DNA from: Choristoneura fumiferana
Taxonomy: Eukaryota; Arthropoda; Insecta; Lepidoptera; Tortricidae
Reading direction: 5' to 3'
DNA length: 64,000 bases
Assembly (NCBI RefSeq): GCF_025370935.1
Contig: NC_133492.1
Span: forward strand, 15,439,568 to 15,503,567
Numbering within the stretch: the first letter of the stretch is position 1; every line of letters begins with the position of its first letter. The notes beneath the pieces are model-generated. The model ran no database searches. It was not told the DNA's origin and was given only the letters and a program-made list of their open reading frames with translations. Positions 1 to 11,379 of this stretch are shown here, piece after piece. The position numbers and the translations under genes were made by a program.

Positions 1-32
1 CGTACGTAGCCTTCTGTAGCAGTTGTACCTAC

Positions 33-3000
33 GTACGAGAAAGGCGTCGACATGCGCGGCGAGCCACGCATTGCGTTGTGGAAGATGGCCGGCAGCGCCG
101 CCAGGCACGGGTGCGCCGACGGGTCGCGCGCGCCCTCCTCCGCCGTTATGGAGTACTGGTACAACCGATTATTATACAGGTAAGGGGCCAGCCATAAAGT
201 TACGGCACACATTTAGAGGGGAGGGGAGTAGGGCGGTTCGTGACACAGGAACAAAATATTTACGATTTTCATTGTAACGTTTACATACGTATACGGGTGG
301 ACATGACACGGAGCACTACGAGTAGTAGATTGCACGATTACTGCTTTCGCTTTCGCCTCGTGCGTGCGATCTGATCGATACACAGGAAAATTATACTATA
401 ACTTTTTACCTTTTCCTAAACATAATTGAGAACGTTCCTGATTTTTGTCACTCATCAGCCTAGAAGCAGTCCACTGCTGTAACTGCCACTATTTTTGATT
501 TTAACTCACTATTTGTCGGTCCCTAACTGATTGCCTCCTTTCCTCCGCGCTAGATTGACGGGTAGAGATCCCTTACTTTATACTATTTGATGTTATTATC
601 GATTCTTTCCATCTAATGTATTTTTATGTGTATCGAATGTGTGTGTTCTCTCGTCTTCTCTCTCTCTCTCTTTCTCTCTCTTACAGGGACAAACTTCTGC
701 CCATTTGCTTGGCACACCAGGACAACATGATTGCTCCGAAGTGCTCTAACACGCCGCATGCGGGACCCTGCTTGTAGTGCGACTGTCTTTTAATATCGCG
801 AGTAAGATCTGCACGGCAAGTAGTAGGGTCATAAATGCAATGCCTTAAGCAGGGTACTTGAAGCTGCGTCATGGAAGCTTACCTGCAGAAAGTCTGGTGT
901 CTGGCTGATGACGTGCGGGCGGCACAAGTCCACTGGGTTCCCGATCGTGTGCAGGATGCGGTACCAGGACTGCATGACCGCCTCAGCCGACATGTCTGGG
1001 GGGACCAGATTGGTGTCTTCCTCGCCTGAAGGGAAAGAGGAGAGTATTTGTGAGTGGGATACTCATATACTTGGATGAAGTTCTTCCATTCCTTGAAATA
1101 TTTATTATCTTCAAAGCCGTCATCTTTGATGAACATGTTGAGGATAGCCTTTTTGTTTTTTTGTTGTAGGTATTAGAAGTAACATCTGTATTTATTTATT
1201 AACCATAGTTCTATAAACGAACCCTAGTGCTGTTCTTTAAGTGTGTTTGAATTTAACGAAATAATTGTTCATAACTGCAACTTTATCGAATTTAAGTAAC
1301 ATTTTCTTGAATTCTAATTTTGACATTGTGAGGCTGTTTATTATGTGATTATGCAGAACGTGCGTTGCAAGTTGCAACTATGTATCAACAAAGAATTCAA
1401 CTTAATAGCGTTGCGGGCGAACCATTCGAGCCATCGATTTTAACGTATAGTAGAGGAACACGCCGTGATAGCCTCGTGTCAACTAAGTCTCTCAAGAAAA
1501 AGGATCGAAGGGACTTGGTCCTAAGTTTTTCGGAATGTATTTAAATTTCGCACTTCGGAGAGAAGACCAGCGTCTAGCAGTGGAATGCATATAGGGTTGC
1601 CATACGTCAGGTTTTTTGACCCTTTGTCAGGATTGCGGCCGGACATGCGAAGTGTTCGGATTTTCTGGGGTTCTAGTGAAAAAGGGGTTAATTCTGCAGA
1701 AGTTGAACAGCTGATTTCGACTTAAACCCCTTTACACATAAAATAGAAAATAGTTGAGTAATTTCTGCAGACTTAACCCCTTTTTCACTATGTTACCAGT
1801 TTTTTAGAACTACCTCATTTCATGGTACATTTATTACACCGTTTTTTATGAGTGAAATGATTAATTTACTAGTAACTAATCAATAAAATTAATAATATTA
1901 TATTATTTGAGAGGTACAAAGTTTCAAAATTATTTCTACAGCCGGGAAGAGGCTGAGCCATCTTGTTTTGCTGTGAGTCCGCGGAAAGCAGCGCCGCGCC
2001 GGCACGACCTCTAATCTATGTCAAATCTCTGTTCAAGAAATGTCAGGACTTTTAGGATGGTGGCAGGATTTTTGTCAGGACTTTTCATTTTTAACCGACT
2101 TCAAAAAAGGAGGAGGTTATTTCATATGGCAACCCTAAACGCATATAAGCTAAAGAGCAGGAGACAGACAGTTCACTTACTGATAGGCATGGCAGGGAAC
2201 TGCGGCCCATACATGTGTGTCAGAAGACGCGCGGTGAGGCAGAGCGACACTCGCGTCCATTGCTCGGTGAGCGGCGCGCGGTGCCGCCAACGGATGCACT
2301 GCTCGCGCAATGTACGCCACAGCGGCGGGGATGGGAAGCATCTGGAATTATAATATTATAAATTAGCGAGTTTGTAACATAATGTGTCTGTGTGTACGTT
2401 CCTCTTGCACGCTAAATCAGTAGAACGGGTTTAGAATTAAATGTTCTCTTCGAAGTACCTATTCGATCCATCTGTTCTGTTCTGTAGGTATGTATGTTTG
2501 TGTTATACATAGTGCACCCACGAAATCTGCCAAGTGTAGCATAATTTTTAAGAATCAACAGAACTTCTCAGTTTTGTGTTATAGTAAAAAAAAATGATAT
2601 CAGACTATTGTTCTCATGTTCCAAATCGCAAAGTACCAGGAACACATAAACAACAAGAACGCACCTATGACTCGCCAAGAGGCACACTTCGAGCAGTACC
2701 GCCACTTGCCGGCAGAGCTGGAATCTCCGGTATAATGAAGGGTACATTAGGGCGGGACCGCACAAAGTACCAGGATCACATAAACGACAGGAGCTCACCT
2801 GTGACACGCCAAGAGCCACACTTCGAGCAGCACCGCCAGAACCCGCCGGCAGAGCTGGTCCGCGGCGGGGTGGTGCGGGGCCGGAGGAGACAGTAGGGCC
2901 CGGGCGGCAGAAAGAAGTAGGAGGAGCAACGACCGCCACTCGCTAGCGCCCAGGTCCGCGGCGCCAGCCACCGTTCGCGCCAGACGGAGCACCCGGTGAC

Positions 3001-6000
3001 ACAAAACGGCCTGCTTGCTGATGAGATCCCCGCCTGAAATGTCGCGTTGTATAGCAAGCGAGGTAAGCGTATGACGATGTGTATAAGCGCGTATGTTTTA
3101 AGCACTATGAGGTATATGCTGTAGCTTCTGTTAGAGCGGTTTATTGTACAAGAGCTGCATTTATGACAACAAGCTTTTCATACAAAGTATCATAAAATTT
3201 ATCGGGAATATTTTAGTCAATGGTTGCGTAAGTTTAACCGAATACTCTTATAACGTTATTTTATATGCTAAAGCACAGGATGAAGAGGAGCCAGATTCGA
3301 TTATCAGGTCCAGCTTTTTCAGTGAAAAATATTTCTACAGGGGTATAATATTCCGGGTTTTGTTGATACCTTGTATGTGATATCCATGCAAAAGTCAAAT
3401 TAGTTACATATCGCTATATAAGTACTCGTACATTACACAGCTATTTACATATCCCGAGAGCCCCGTTGTAACAACAGTGTACACAAGCTATTATTTGCTG
3501 CCGCTAAAGTCAACAAATGTGAAAACATGCAAGTCCAGATATGAAGCGTCAAGAGGCTCTCATAGGAAAACAGTAAGTCTACCCAAATCACCACATGCAT
3601 TACACCCCCTACATTATTGTTACAATTTCTTCATTCGTTGCTGACCGAGATGAGCGAGGTGGCTGAGGGCGTATAGCGAGCACTTTTCAAATAAGCGAGC
3701 GGGGTGCGGTGAAGCGGGGGCGGAGCGCGCACGCCATAGGCCGCTACTACTGACTGAATACTTCGCAACACATCTCTCGCAAAACATCCCTCAGAACACA
3801 TCCCTCGCAACCCATCCCTCGGAACACATATCTCGCAACACATCCCTCGCAACACGTTCTTTGCGCAAATCCTTCTCTCGTTTTATGCACGTGGTTTTAT
3901 ATATACAAAAACCTCACTCCGCTGCTGAGCTGTTTCCACTGAAGCTGCTCTATAGCTCTATTGGTTGGTGTTTCTACTGGTTCTCTTTCTATTGTTTCTA
4001 GAGGTTGATGTTTCCTCGCACATCTTTGGTGGAAACGCAGCCTAAGATCAGTGACACAGCCCCGCTAAATTTTCAGCATTCGCCCTTCCTCCACTTTGCC
4101 CCTTTAAGTTAGTATTTTTTGCTCCAAATTTTTTACCAATATTCACGCTACGCCATGCTTAGGGCCCGGCTACACGTAGCGACATGCATGTGCAAACGGC
4201 TTGTGCAAAAATTGTGAATGGCGTTCAAAAGCCATTCGTGCTGTATACCGTTTTGTCATGTTTTGTCGTCTTAACGCCCATGCTTGCTTGTACGAATTGG
4301 AATTTGCGCAAGTGTAGCCGGACTCTTAGCCTATGTATTTTTTTTTTCATCACACTTGCTCGTAAACAGTGTCGTAACATGCAGGCTACCTTGGTTGCAA
4401 CCCCCCAAATAAAACCCTCGACCTTAATGTGCTTGCCATGAAGCCCAAGGTCGGTAAATGAGTCGGTGCCCGTACTGATGGTGCTGCGCGCGCTGCTGCA
4501 GGACCACATGCACACGCACGTTGCGGCGCATGCCGAGGGAGGTGGAGAACGACGTTGCCAAGAGCACAGCCTAAGGTATCGCCAATATTTGGAAGAATTT
4601 TCTTTTACAAATATAAAATTTTACTTGCAAATGCGATGAAAAACATTGTATGTCGCACGGGCGGTACTATAATTACGAACATCGACTCATTTTCTAATAG
4701 ACTCTCGTTCGTAATACCTTATTTACCGCCCTTAAGACACAATGTACTATTGTTAGCATGAGTTCAAGATGCCAGTGCCATGCGCAATGTTATAAGCGTG
4801 CGTAAAAGCGGTCACTCACCCAGCTCCATCTGATATATGAATGCGAGTGCTTGAAACAAAAGTTATTGTGCTTTGTTAAACAGAAAACCAACAAACCTGC
4901 GTGTGTTAACCTTTTTAACGCCAATAATGGAAATAGTCACTGCTTTAAAAAAATAACTTTTTTATTTGTGATAGGATATTTTTTTTCAAAGCAGTGACGA
5001 TATGCCTGCTTCTAAAGCCATATCTTTAGCTTTCAGAAAAATTTGCTTATTTGTTACTTAAAATAAGAACGATGCTTTTTTTGGTTCTTGGCGTTGAAAT
5101 GATTAGGTACTTATTGCGTTAAAACTGCAGTTAGAAAAACATGTTAATATGCACAAGTATTTACAATATTTTTTTCTAATAAATCGGATGTGGGGTGATT
5201 TCTCGTTTGATGCAAGTTAAAAGTTTGTTTATTGTGCACACTATCCATTTCTGACTGGCTTTTTAGGCCTGGCCAACTTTGATTTAAATAAGTGTTGTTT
5301 TTGATTTCCTTTAACTTATTTATTTATCCATTTAAATAGGAACATTCAACGTTCGCTCGTTAAAGCTCGTAAGTGTCTCAATCACTAGCAAGCACTGCCA
5401 ATTTCTTTTTTAATGATTTACATTTACATATACTTTATCAATATTCACTCGCAATGTCTTCCCCGGGTCATGAATCATGACGCTGGTAGATGGGTCGAAT
5501 CGAAATATCGGGAGCAAAAGAATATGCCCCTCGCTCGAGTTAGTAAAATAAAAATATTTTTTTTTTAATCTCGATAAGTAAATGTAATTAAAATGCTTTG
5601 TTAAAAACAATCTTAGATCTACATATTATATATTGCTAAAATATAAAGAATTAACTTTTATTTGGAAGTTTTAGAACTAGTTATGCCCACTGTCTGTAAA
5701 AAAATCACTATCATTTGGGATAAGAACACCATTATCCAAACCAGTTCAGTGGTTTAATTGTGAAGGAGTAATAGACAGACCAACAGAATTACTTTCACGT
5801 TCTAACAGTAGTAAGGATAACAATGATGAATAATTTTAAAGTAGAGATATCTCTCCAGGTAGATGTTATGTTTTTCAGAGAAACTGTTTTTCACAGTAAA
5901 AATCCCATTGAGAAGTATAGATTATATATTCAAAGTAAAGTATATATTCACTATCTCTTTCTACCTTCACCCATTCACAAAACATGTGACAGGAAAAGTT

Positions 6001-7594
6001 GTGAAAATGATTGTAATTCCGAGTGTATTAGACGGCCTCAAAAATATCTAGACATAAAGACACCCCGGGACCTCAAGCTTCAAACTATTTGTATATTATT
6101 TTTATCATTAATAAAATCTTATTGTATAACTAGCTGCTGCCCGCGACTCCATCCACGTAGAAGTATGAAAAATAGTTTACGTCCTATTCTCAGTCAGACC
6201 TACAGAATATATGTATATTAGACAGATATGTTTATATATATTGTTATTTTACCAAAAAAACTCAAGCATCCCCTATTACCTTAAGCTTTATTCAGAATCA
6301 CACCCGGAGTGTTCAAAACCTCAACAAAAAAAAAAACCATGAATCAACTCACTCTCATTGGGTCGCGGCACGAACAAATTGTGCATAGCCGCTAGATACC
6401 TCCGTGGTGGTAGCGGGCTGGGCTCGTGCGGCAGCTGTACACGGGCATAGCCGCTACGGCGGGCGGCGGCGGCTGAGCGGGCTGGGCCGTGGGCGGCAGC
6501 TGTACTAAGGTGTCAGCCGCTAGCACCACAGCGTCGGTGGTGAGCGGGCTGCGCTCGTGGCTGGCAGCTGTACTAAGGTGTCATAGCCGCTAGATACCTC
6601 AGCGTCGGTGGTGAGCGGGCTGGGTTCGTGGCTGGCAGCTGTACTAAGAAAGATGTCATAGCCGGTAGATACCTCAGCGTCGGTGGTGAGCGGGCTGGGC
6701 TCGTGGCTGGCAGCTGTACTAAGGTGTCATAGCCGTAGTACCTCAGCGTGGCTTTGGCTGGGCTCTGGCTGGCAGCTGTACTATGTCATAGCCGCTAGAC
6801 TCAGCGTCGGTGGTGAGCGGGCTGGGCTCGTGGCTGGCAGCTGTACTAAGGTGTCATAGCCGCTAGATACCTCAGCGTCGGTGGTGAGCGGGCTGGGCTC
6901 GTGGCTGGCAGCTGTACTAAGGTGTCATAGCCGCTAGATACCTCAGCGTCGGTGGTGAGCGGGCTGGGCTCGTGGCTGGCAGCTGTACTAAGGTGTCATA
7001 GCCGCTAGATACCTCAGCGTCGGTGGTGAGCGGGCTGGGCTCGTGGCTGGCAGCTGTACTAAGGTGTCATAGCCGCTAGATACCTCAGCGTCGGTGGTGA
7101 GCGGGCTGGGCTCGTGGCTGGCAGCTGTACTAAGGTGTCATAGCCGCTAGATACCTCAGCGTCGGTGGTGAGCGGGCTGGGCTCGTGGCTGGCAGCTGTA
7201 CTAAGGTGTCATAGCCGCTAGATACCTCAGCGTCGGTGGTGAGCGGGCTGGGCTCGTGGCTGGCAGCTGTACTAAGGTGTCATAGCCGCTAGATACCTCA
7301 GCGTCGGTGGTGAGCGGGCTGGGCTCGTGGCTGGCAGCTGTACTAAGGTGTCATAGCCGCTAGATACCTCAGCGTCGGTGGTGAGCGGGCTGGGCTCGTG
7401 GCTGGCAGCTGTACTAAGGTGTCATAGCCGCTAGATACCTCAGCGTCGGTGGTGAGCGGGCTGGGCTCGTGGCTGGCCAGCTGGCGCACGACGGCGAGCA
7501 CGACGTCGCGGCCGGCGCCGGCGCCGCCGCCCACGGCGCCCAGCACGCCGCGCCCGCCCCCCTCCAGCGGCAGCGAGCTCCACTCGGCGTACAT
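33..7594 (-). CDS. Ralgapb: Ral GTPase-activating protein subunit beta, N-terminal part (runs off left edge)
   Basis: Beta subunit of the RalGAP complex, which with a catalytic alpha subunit switches off RalA/RalB; the beta subunit is required for activity. Exons read on the minus strand: A 7594-7439 (52 codons), B remnant ending 6353, C 3033-2799, D 2341-2181, E 1025-883, F 155-33 (3' limit uncertain). Splice phases agree at B/C, C/D, D/E and E/F. Landmarks recalled from vertebrate RALGAPB: MYAEWSSL at the start, NLFVPR (end of B), EVWLLAC (end of C), LTARLL and YGPQFP (D), GNPVDL (E), HPCLAALPAIFHNAMRG (F). The start has purine at -3 and lies 17 nt inside its exon, so a 5'UTR intron precedes it. 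The family is about 1,400-1,500 aa, so roughly 270 residues are visible. Most of exon B and intron 1 are absent, replaced by a minisatellite. Confidence 0.92.
156..882 (-). other. Ralgapb intron between exons E and F
   Basis: AT-rich intron with a (TC)n run at about 652-682. No other gene-like signal seen. Confidence 0.6.
1593..2136. mobile_element. DNA-transposon-like element with 12-bp terminal inverted repeats, in a Ralgapb intron
   Basis: Starts AGGGTTGCCATA (1593-1604) and ends TATGGCAACCCT (2125-2136). Contains GTCAGGTTTTTTGACCC- and GTCAGGACTTTT-type subrepeats, a nested foldback at 1676-1792 (arms GTGAAAAAGGGGTTAA / TTAACCCCTTTTTCAC) and an AACCGACTTCAAAAAAGGAG block. No transposase reading frame. 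Confidence 0.6.
2630..2740 (-). pseudogene. Decayed tandem copy of the exon C 3' end and its donor
   Basis: The minus strand repeats the exon C tail (LCRQVAVLLEVCLLASHR-like reading) and a donor-like AG|GTGCGT at 2664, then TTTATG and CCTGGTAC at 2640-2633. The copy lies 134 bp downstream of the true donor at 2798. It is diverged by substitutions and small indels, so it is old. Confidence 0.8.
2799..3033 (-). CDS. Ralgapb: Ralgapb exon C (ends EVWLLACHR)
   Basis: The acceptor ATTTCAG ends at 3034 and the donor AG|GTGAGCTCC starts at 2798. It encodes GDLISKQAVLCHRVLRLART through LLEVWLLACH, with phase 1 entry and phase 2 exit that fit its neighbours. The C residue opening exon D (CFPSPPLW) follows the shared Arg codon, as in the family motif WLLAC-RCFP. 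The donor carries the intron-start module, with CCTGGTAC at +25. Confidence 0.9.
4313..4744. repeat. Dispersed repeat, partner at 49340-49735 (direct orientation)
   Basis: A ~400-bp unit with a GC-rich core (start of core near 4460: GATGGTGCTGCGCG; ACATGCACACGCACGTTGCG) shared with 49340-49735 at high identity, but with several indels: a TGGTCTACATG insertion in the second copy and a ~60-bp extra stretch in this one. Flanks are AT-rich. No terminal repeats or protein family recognised. It lies in the Ralgapb intron between exons B and C. Confidence 0.7.
4906..5096. mobile_element. Foldback element
   Basis: The arms AACGCCAA/TTGGCGTT and GTCACTGCTTT/AAAGCAGTGAC flank an AT-rich centre. MITE-like, non-coding. 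The rest of the 3034-6352 intron holds the repeats listed separately and otherwise only AT-rich DNA, including a degenerate run of CATCCCTCGCAA-type repeats near 3770-3860. Confidence 0.45.
5593..6060 (+). repeat. Interspersed repeat, inverted partner at 14060-14545
   Basis: About 465 bp matches the reverse complement of 14060-14545 with only scattered differences. Landmarks: TTTATTTGGAAGTTTTAGAA, GTAGAGATATCTCTCCAGGT, ending at ACGGCCTCA. It carries a short open frame starting MMNNFKVEISLQVDVMF in both copies, but no family is recognised. It is followed at 6125-6200 by a 'ctagctgctgcccgcgactcc' repeat fragment. Confidence 0.75.
6353..6380 (-). pseudogene. Ralgapb: Ralgapb second coding exon: only its 3' end remains (exon B remnant)
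   Basis: Reads AAT TTG TTC GTG CCG CGA CCC AAT GAG A|GTGAGT, i.e. NLFVPRPNE plus one base. This matches the family motif NLFVPR and joins in phase to exon C (A+GC gives Ser, then GDLISKQAVL). Upstream of it, where about 50 codons including the expected WTMEVICYG-like block and an acceptor should be, the sequence is array unit. Splicing A directly to C would shift the frame. Marked broken as assembled; it may be a collapsed assembly rather than a real deletion. Confidence 0.7.
6384..7483 (-). repeat. 71-bp minisatellite built from the Ralgapb exon-A tail plus its 5' splice site
   Basis: About fifteen units. From 6838 to 7410 they are near identical with a strict 71-bp period; from 6384 to 6838 they carry many small deletions. 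Read on the minus strand, each unit holds CCAGCCACGAGCCCAGCCCG, then CTCACCACCGACGCTGAG, then GTATCTAGCGGCTATG, then ACACCTTAGTA. The first two blocks are the 3' end of exon A, and the third starts at the real donor GT. Every intact copy therefore offers another potential 5' splice site. The rightmost copy is the exon itself. Confidence 0.93.
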
Positions 7595-7611
7595 TCCGCC
7601 TGAATCCGCAC
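7439..7611 (-). CDS. Ralgapb: Ralgapb first coding exon (exon A)
   Basis: The acceptor TTTTTTACAG ends at 7612. A 17-nt UTR stretch is followed by ATG at 7594-7592. The exon encodes MYAEWSSLPLEGG, a Gly/Ala-rich stretch, then VVRQLASHEPSPLTTDAE, and ends GAG|GTATCT at 7439 in phase 0. Human RALGAPB likewise ends this exon in a TDKE-like motif before VKWTMEV. The last ~45 exon bases plus the first ~27 intron bases form the unit that is repeated immediately downstream. Confidence 0.85.
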
Positions 7612-8905
7612 TCTGTAAAAAAATTACTAATAACATGGTATTTGTTTATTTGTCCATGTGTATTTAGACCATTTAAATTTGTAGGTATCTCTATGAATTA
7701 TCCAGTGTTAGCAGAATCCGTGTCCACACTACGTACATTAGGAGTCTTAATTTGTTACTGACATAGACAGACATGAAAAATGAAAATTAAAAAAAAAATC
7801 TAATTGGTTGTGCTATAAGAGCTACCTTCATATCAAATTTCAAGTTTCTAGGACAACTTCAAGTACTCTATAGGTTTTGGTTCCTGGCTTAGAAGTTTGA
7901 TTTTTGAAGTTTGACTTTGCTATAAAGGGATGCAGACCTGAGTATTTGATAATTATGAACCCTAACAGTTGAGTTCTTACTTGTAGGAAGTTTTTGCTAC
8001 AAAGCAGAAAAATGCTGCTACTGGTTATGAGTGTAGAGTCATAAGGCCACAAATGTGTTAAATTAAATAAACAGTCATTGTATTATATGGTTTTCAAACA
8101 TACTTTTAATAATGTTATTAAAATGTTGTGTAGTGATAGTCTTACACTGTTCATGAAAACAGATTAAATTATACAATTATTGTGGGCCAGAAAAACTGTA
8201 ACTAGTCCAGCATAATTAACATTTCAATTGAGGGAATGCAACAATGTTCAAACTCTTTCCTGTATCAAAGTGTTTGTGTGTGCTAACATTTATTATGAGA
8301 GTCCAAAGAAAATTACACTTTAAGAGTATTTGCATGTCAAAGCATGTCAACAAGAAAAAAAAAATCATAACCATTAAACTCCATCTAAATATGTATTTTA
8401 ATCTTAATGATTTAATCATACCTTTTACATCATTAAGCAGAAGACATTATGATATGAATAGAACAATACATTTCAGTAAATTTTCTTTTGTGCAGTAATG
8501 AGAGTGGTTTCCCTCCAGCTGGCTAGAAAATTTCCACCCAGCTTACAATATCTAATGAAGCTCCGTTAAGAATCAAATAAGAACTTTAAAAATCTAACAA
8601 TTTAAAGTGAACTTTGAAATACTTACTATTATTAATTAATTCCTGTTATTTAAACAAGAAATAATTATAGGAGGTATAAATTACAAACCTTTTTAAGCTG
8701 CAAAGTATATTATCTTTACTTTATGATGTTTCTTATACTAAACAAGATGATATTTCCTATTACAATTTCATGTATATCCTAAACGGCACGAGATTTATCA
8801 CTGCAAGTGAATTAATCATGTATAAACCTAGTGATTCACTTGGTTCGCTACATGATCAATTAAAGCAATGTTCCCAATCATAATAGAACAGGAAACGTTA
8901 CGTAC

Positions 8906-9030
8906 CTTGTGGTTGACTCTATTGAAGATTCCCACATTCATAAATAAGGTATAACGGGGCCGCCCGCCGCTGCCTACGTCTCCGGGTCAATGCACAACAA
9001 ACTGCTTCGTAAACAATAGCAAAATGGCTA
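8906..9030 (-). other. Ralgapb: Probable Ralgapb 5' untranslated exon
   Basis: The minus strand has a GC-richer block ending AACCACAAG|GTACGTAAC at 8906, a good donor, about 1.3 kb upstream of the acceptor of the start-codon exon. The 5' limit is a guess. The intron between (7613-8905) is AT-rich; I see nothing in it apart from a repeat fragment near 7745-7890 that recurs inverted at 32520-32645. Confidence 0.45.
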
Positions 9031-9576
9031 TTTACACATCCGATAAACCTATCAATGGCCTACAAACCCTATGAGAGACATGTTCTGTTTACTACTGGAG
9101 TATTCTTTCTAGCGCGAGTCTGTCGAAGCTATATTTTTAGCGATATTCGTAGATTTTCACCCCCTTTTTTACAAATTAAAATCATCAAATCATATGTCAA
9201 TGTCAACTCAAGTGTCAAAGTGACACGACGTTACTTACTTTTTTTTTAGCAAAATATGGCTCTGTCCATAAGAGGACCATTTTGCCAGTGTCTATCTGGG
9301 GGCACGGCAGTGCCCCCGCCAAGTCGAGCAAAACAAAAACAAAGGCACGGCCGTACCATACTTTTCTCGAAGCCATTCAGGCTATTTTCAACATATAATA
9401 GACATAGGTAATCTCGACTCCGCGAAGTGATCTGACTCACTAAATCCAACTCCGGTGTCGGTACCGAATCCGCTTACTGAATCCGAATCATTTATTGACT
9501 CCGGTTCTTTGGCGCGATTATTAGTTTATCTATGGCCGATCCGGTCCGGCTCGGTTCGGTCAGTACGATACCAAGG

Positions 9577-9710
9577 TCAAGGTAGCCCTATCTATACTAC
9601 GAAGTGCAAAATTCGAACTTCGTATCTTGTCGTTCCGCTGACGCTTATATTATTTAACACGAGAGTGAGAGGAACGGTACCAGACGAACTTCGATTTTAG
9701 AATTTTGAAG
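9577..9710. mobile_element. MITE family 'CGAAGTTCGTATC', copy 1
   Basis: Palindromic element with imperfect arms built around ACGAAGTGCAAAATTCGAAC and GAACTTCGATTTT, and a middle containing GCTGACGCTTAT and CGAGAGTGAGAG. The same family occurs at 34556-34687, 40312-40437, 43756-43876 and 45887-46015: five copies in 64 kb. Confidence 0.75.
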
Positions 9711-9772
9711 TAGATTTCCAGGTTTATATACCACAGATTACAAATATACCTTGAGAATGAGAAGTTCGTAGG

Positions 9773-9908
9773 TACAGTCGAGGGCAAAGATATCGACATG
9801 GCCAAAGTTGCATAAATATGTATACACAGCCTTAATGTTAAGTGCATAAAGTCGTGTATACATATTTTTGTAACTTTCGCCGTGTCGATATCTTTGTCCT
9901 TGACTGTA
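9773..9908. mobile_element. Foldback MITE with TACAGTC...GACTGTA ends, copy 1
   Basis: The arms contain AAAGATATCGACATGGCCAA and its near complement ending GACTGTA, about a centre with TAATGTTAAGTGCATAAAG. A close relative is at 38158-38301. Looser relatives with the same TACAG/CTGTA ends are at 44654-44777 and 45006-45139. Confidence 0.75.
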
Positions 9909-11254
9909 ACTCAAAGAGATAGGAGATACAATGAGCAGAGGTGCATTTGATGAAGCTAGAATAAAAGTGACACGACTCGAAATTTTCTCATTTAAAACCT
10001 AAGAGGTACCTACTTGATGTGATGTGAATACGTGACACTCGCTCGGTAGAACCCTGTCGCAGGGAGCCTCTGCTGCCTTTATCAAGCTTTTTTTGATAAG
10101 TGAGGCAAATGCTGACTGCAAACTGCAACAGGTTGTACCCAGTGTCACATAGGTAGGTACGAACTTGTCAAAGTATATGTAATGTATGTTCAGTATCAAA
10201 AGTAGCTGCTGGTCATTTTACAGGAACAAACTTAACAAACACCATTCTGACAAATGTGCTAATACAACAAAGTAAAAAAGTGATCTGCTATTTTTGATGC
10301 GGACTGTACTTAGTTTTACCCACATAACCTGTGTTTTTCAAAGACAAGTTTTACACTGTCTTTTCATTACATATCACATCATTCAATAGATTATGATATC
10401 TAAGCAATACCACAGAATAAGTAATGTAATACTAGTATTAATAAAAAACATGAGGTTGTTTGGTGTCATGTGTGGACTAGAGAAACACAGTTTTAAAAAT
10501 CTCAAGCTACCTATATTTTTATTAAAGCAATTAGTTAAACTTTGGATGTCCAAGAGAGCAGAACTACATTATAATACCTTAATATTTACAATGATATATT
10601 ACAAGCTTCATAATTTACCAGTACATGTAACAATAACATATAGTGAAAATAACAAATCGTAACTGGCACACAATTTAGTCTTATCTTATTAGTCAATACA
10701 CATTGCTCATTAAAAAAAAAGTAGCTTACAAGTGAACAATGATATGCACGCATCAGCAATAAGCTGCCTGTGCATTATAAATAATAATAATAATATTTAT
10801 TACCAGGGCCAGATTAACCATGCCATATTTAGGCACATAATAAACAAGCCTACAGGTTCGCCTTTGTCGGACATGACATGGAGGACATCATCATTATCAT
10901 CAACCATGCGGCCATGTCAGGGCCTCTAGGTAATGCAATTCTCGGGGCCTCTTTTCAGCCATTTGAAGGTCATTAGTTAAAATACCATAAACAGGACTTA
11001 TCATGATAAACACACACAGGCAGACTTGACACTCCAAACTTCAGTCTACTTGTGACCACGGCCACTGTAATGTGATCGAAACATCAAGGTAAATATTACT
11101 TGTGTGTTTAGCGTGAAGTCCTGTTTGTGGTATTTTAAAAAATTTGAAACATTAGATCATTAGCTTCGCAAGTTTGAATTCAATCAAATCAACTGACAGC
11201 ATTAGTGTCTTAACATATGGTTAATTAAATTAAATTATGGTTAATCAGGCCCTG

Positions 11255-11260
11255 TTTATT
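11255..11260 (-). terminator. Poly(A) signal candidate for Bcap31
   Basis: AATAAA on the minus strand, about 120 nt past the Bcap31 stop codon; a normal 3'UTR distance. Confidence 0.5.
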
Positions 11261-11379
11261 ATAATTTTTGTTCCGCTTTAACAAGTATTCAAGTAGCTAA
11301 ATATTAAGTAGACATCTGTGACTAGGCATTATATTCTTATTTCTGGAATCGCAGACAATGTTGAATAATTTTATCAGAC

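Larger units (their letters stand above)
9040..11254. other. Intergenic region between Ralgapb and Bcap31 (repeats only)
   Basis: No exon was seen. Repeats: a dispersed fragment at 9247-9390 (GCACGGCAGTGCCCCCGCCA), found inverted at 48278-48385; MITEs at 9577-9710 and 9773-9908; a fragment at 11010-11090 (CTTGTGACCACGGCCACTGT) also present at 52370-52430; and an AAT-type microsatellite at about 10780-10798. Confidence 0.6.

Noticed and set aside
948..962. ATGCAGTCCTGGTAC in the coding sequence of Ralgapb exon E (minus strand) resembles the intron-start module
   Set aside because: It encodes the conserved M-Q-S-W-Y of the family and has no donor upstream; treated as chance.
2776..3105. 109-codon minus-strand frame over Ralgapb exon C
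   Set aside because: Shadow of the true frame, which carries the family motif EVWLLAC and matching splice phases.
6384..7483. CRISPR-like regular repeats
   Set aside because: Eukaryotic window; the units are contiguous with no unique spacers and derive from an exon end.
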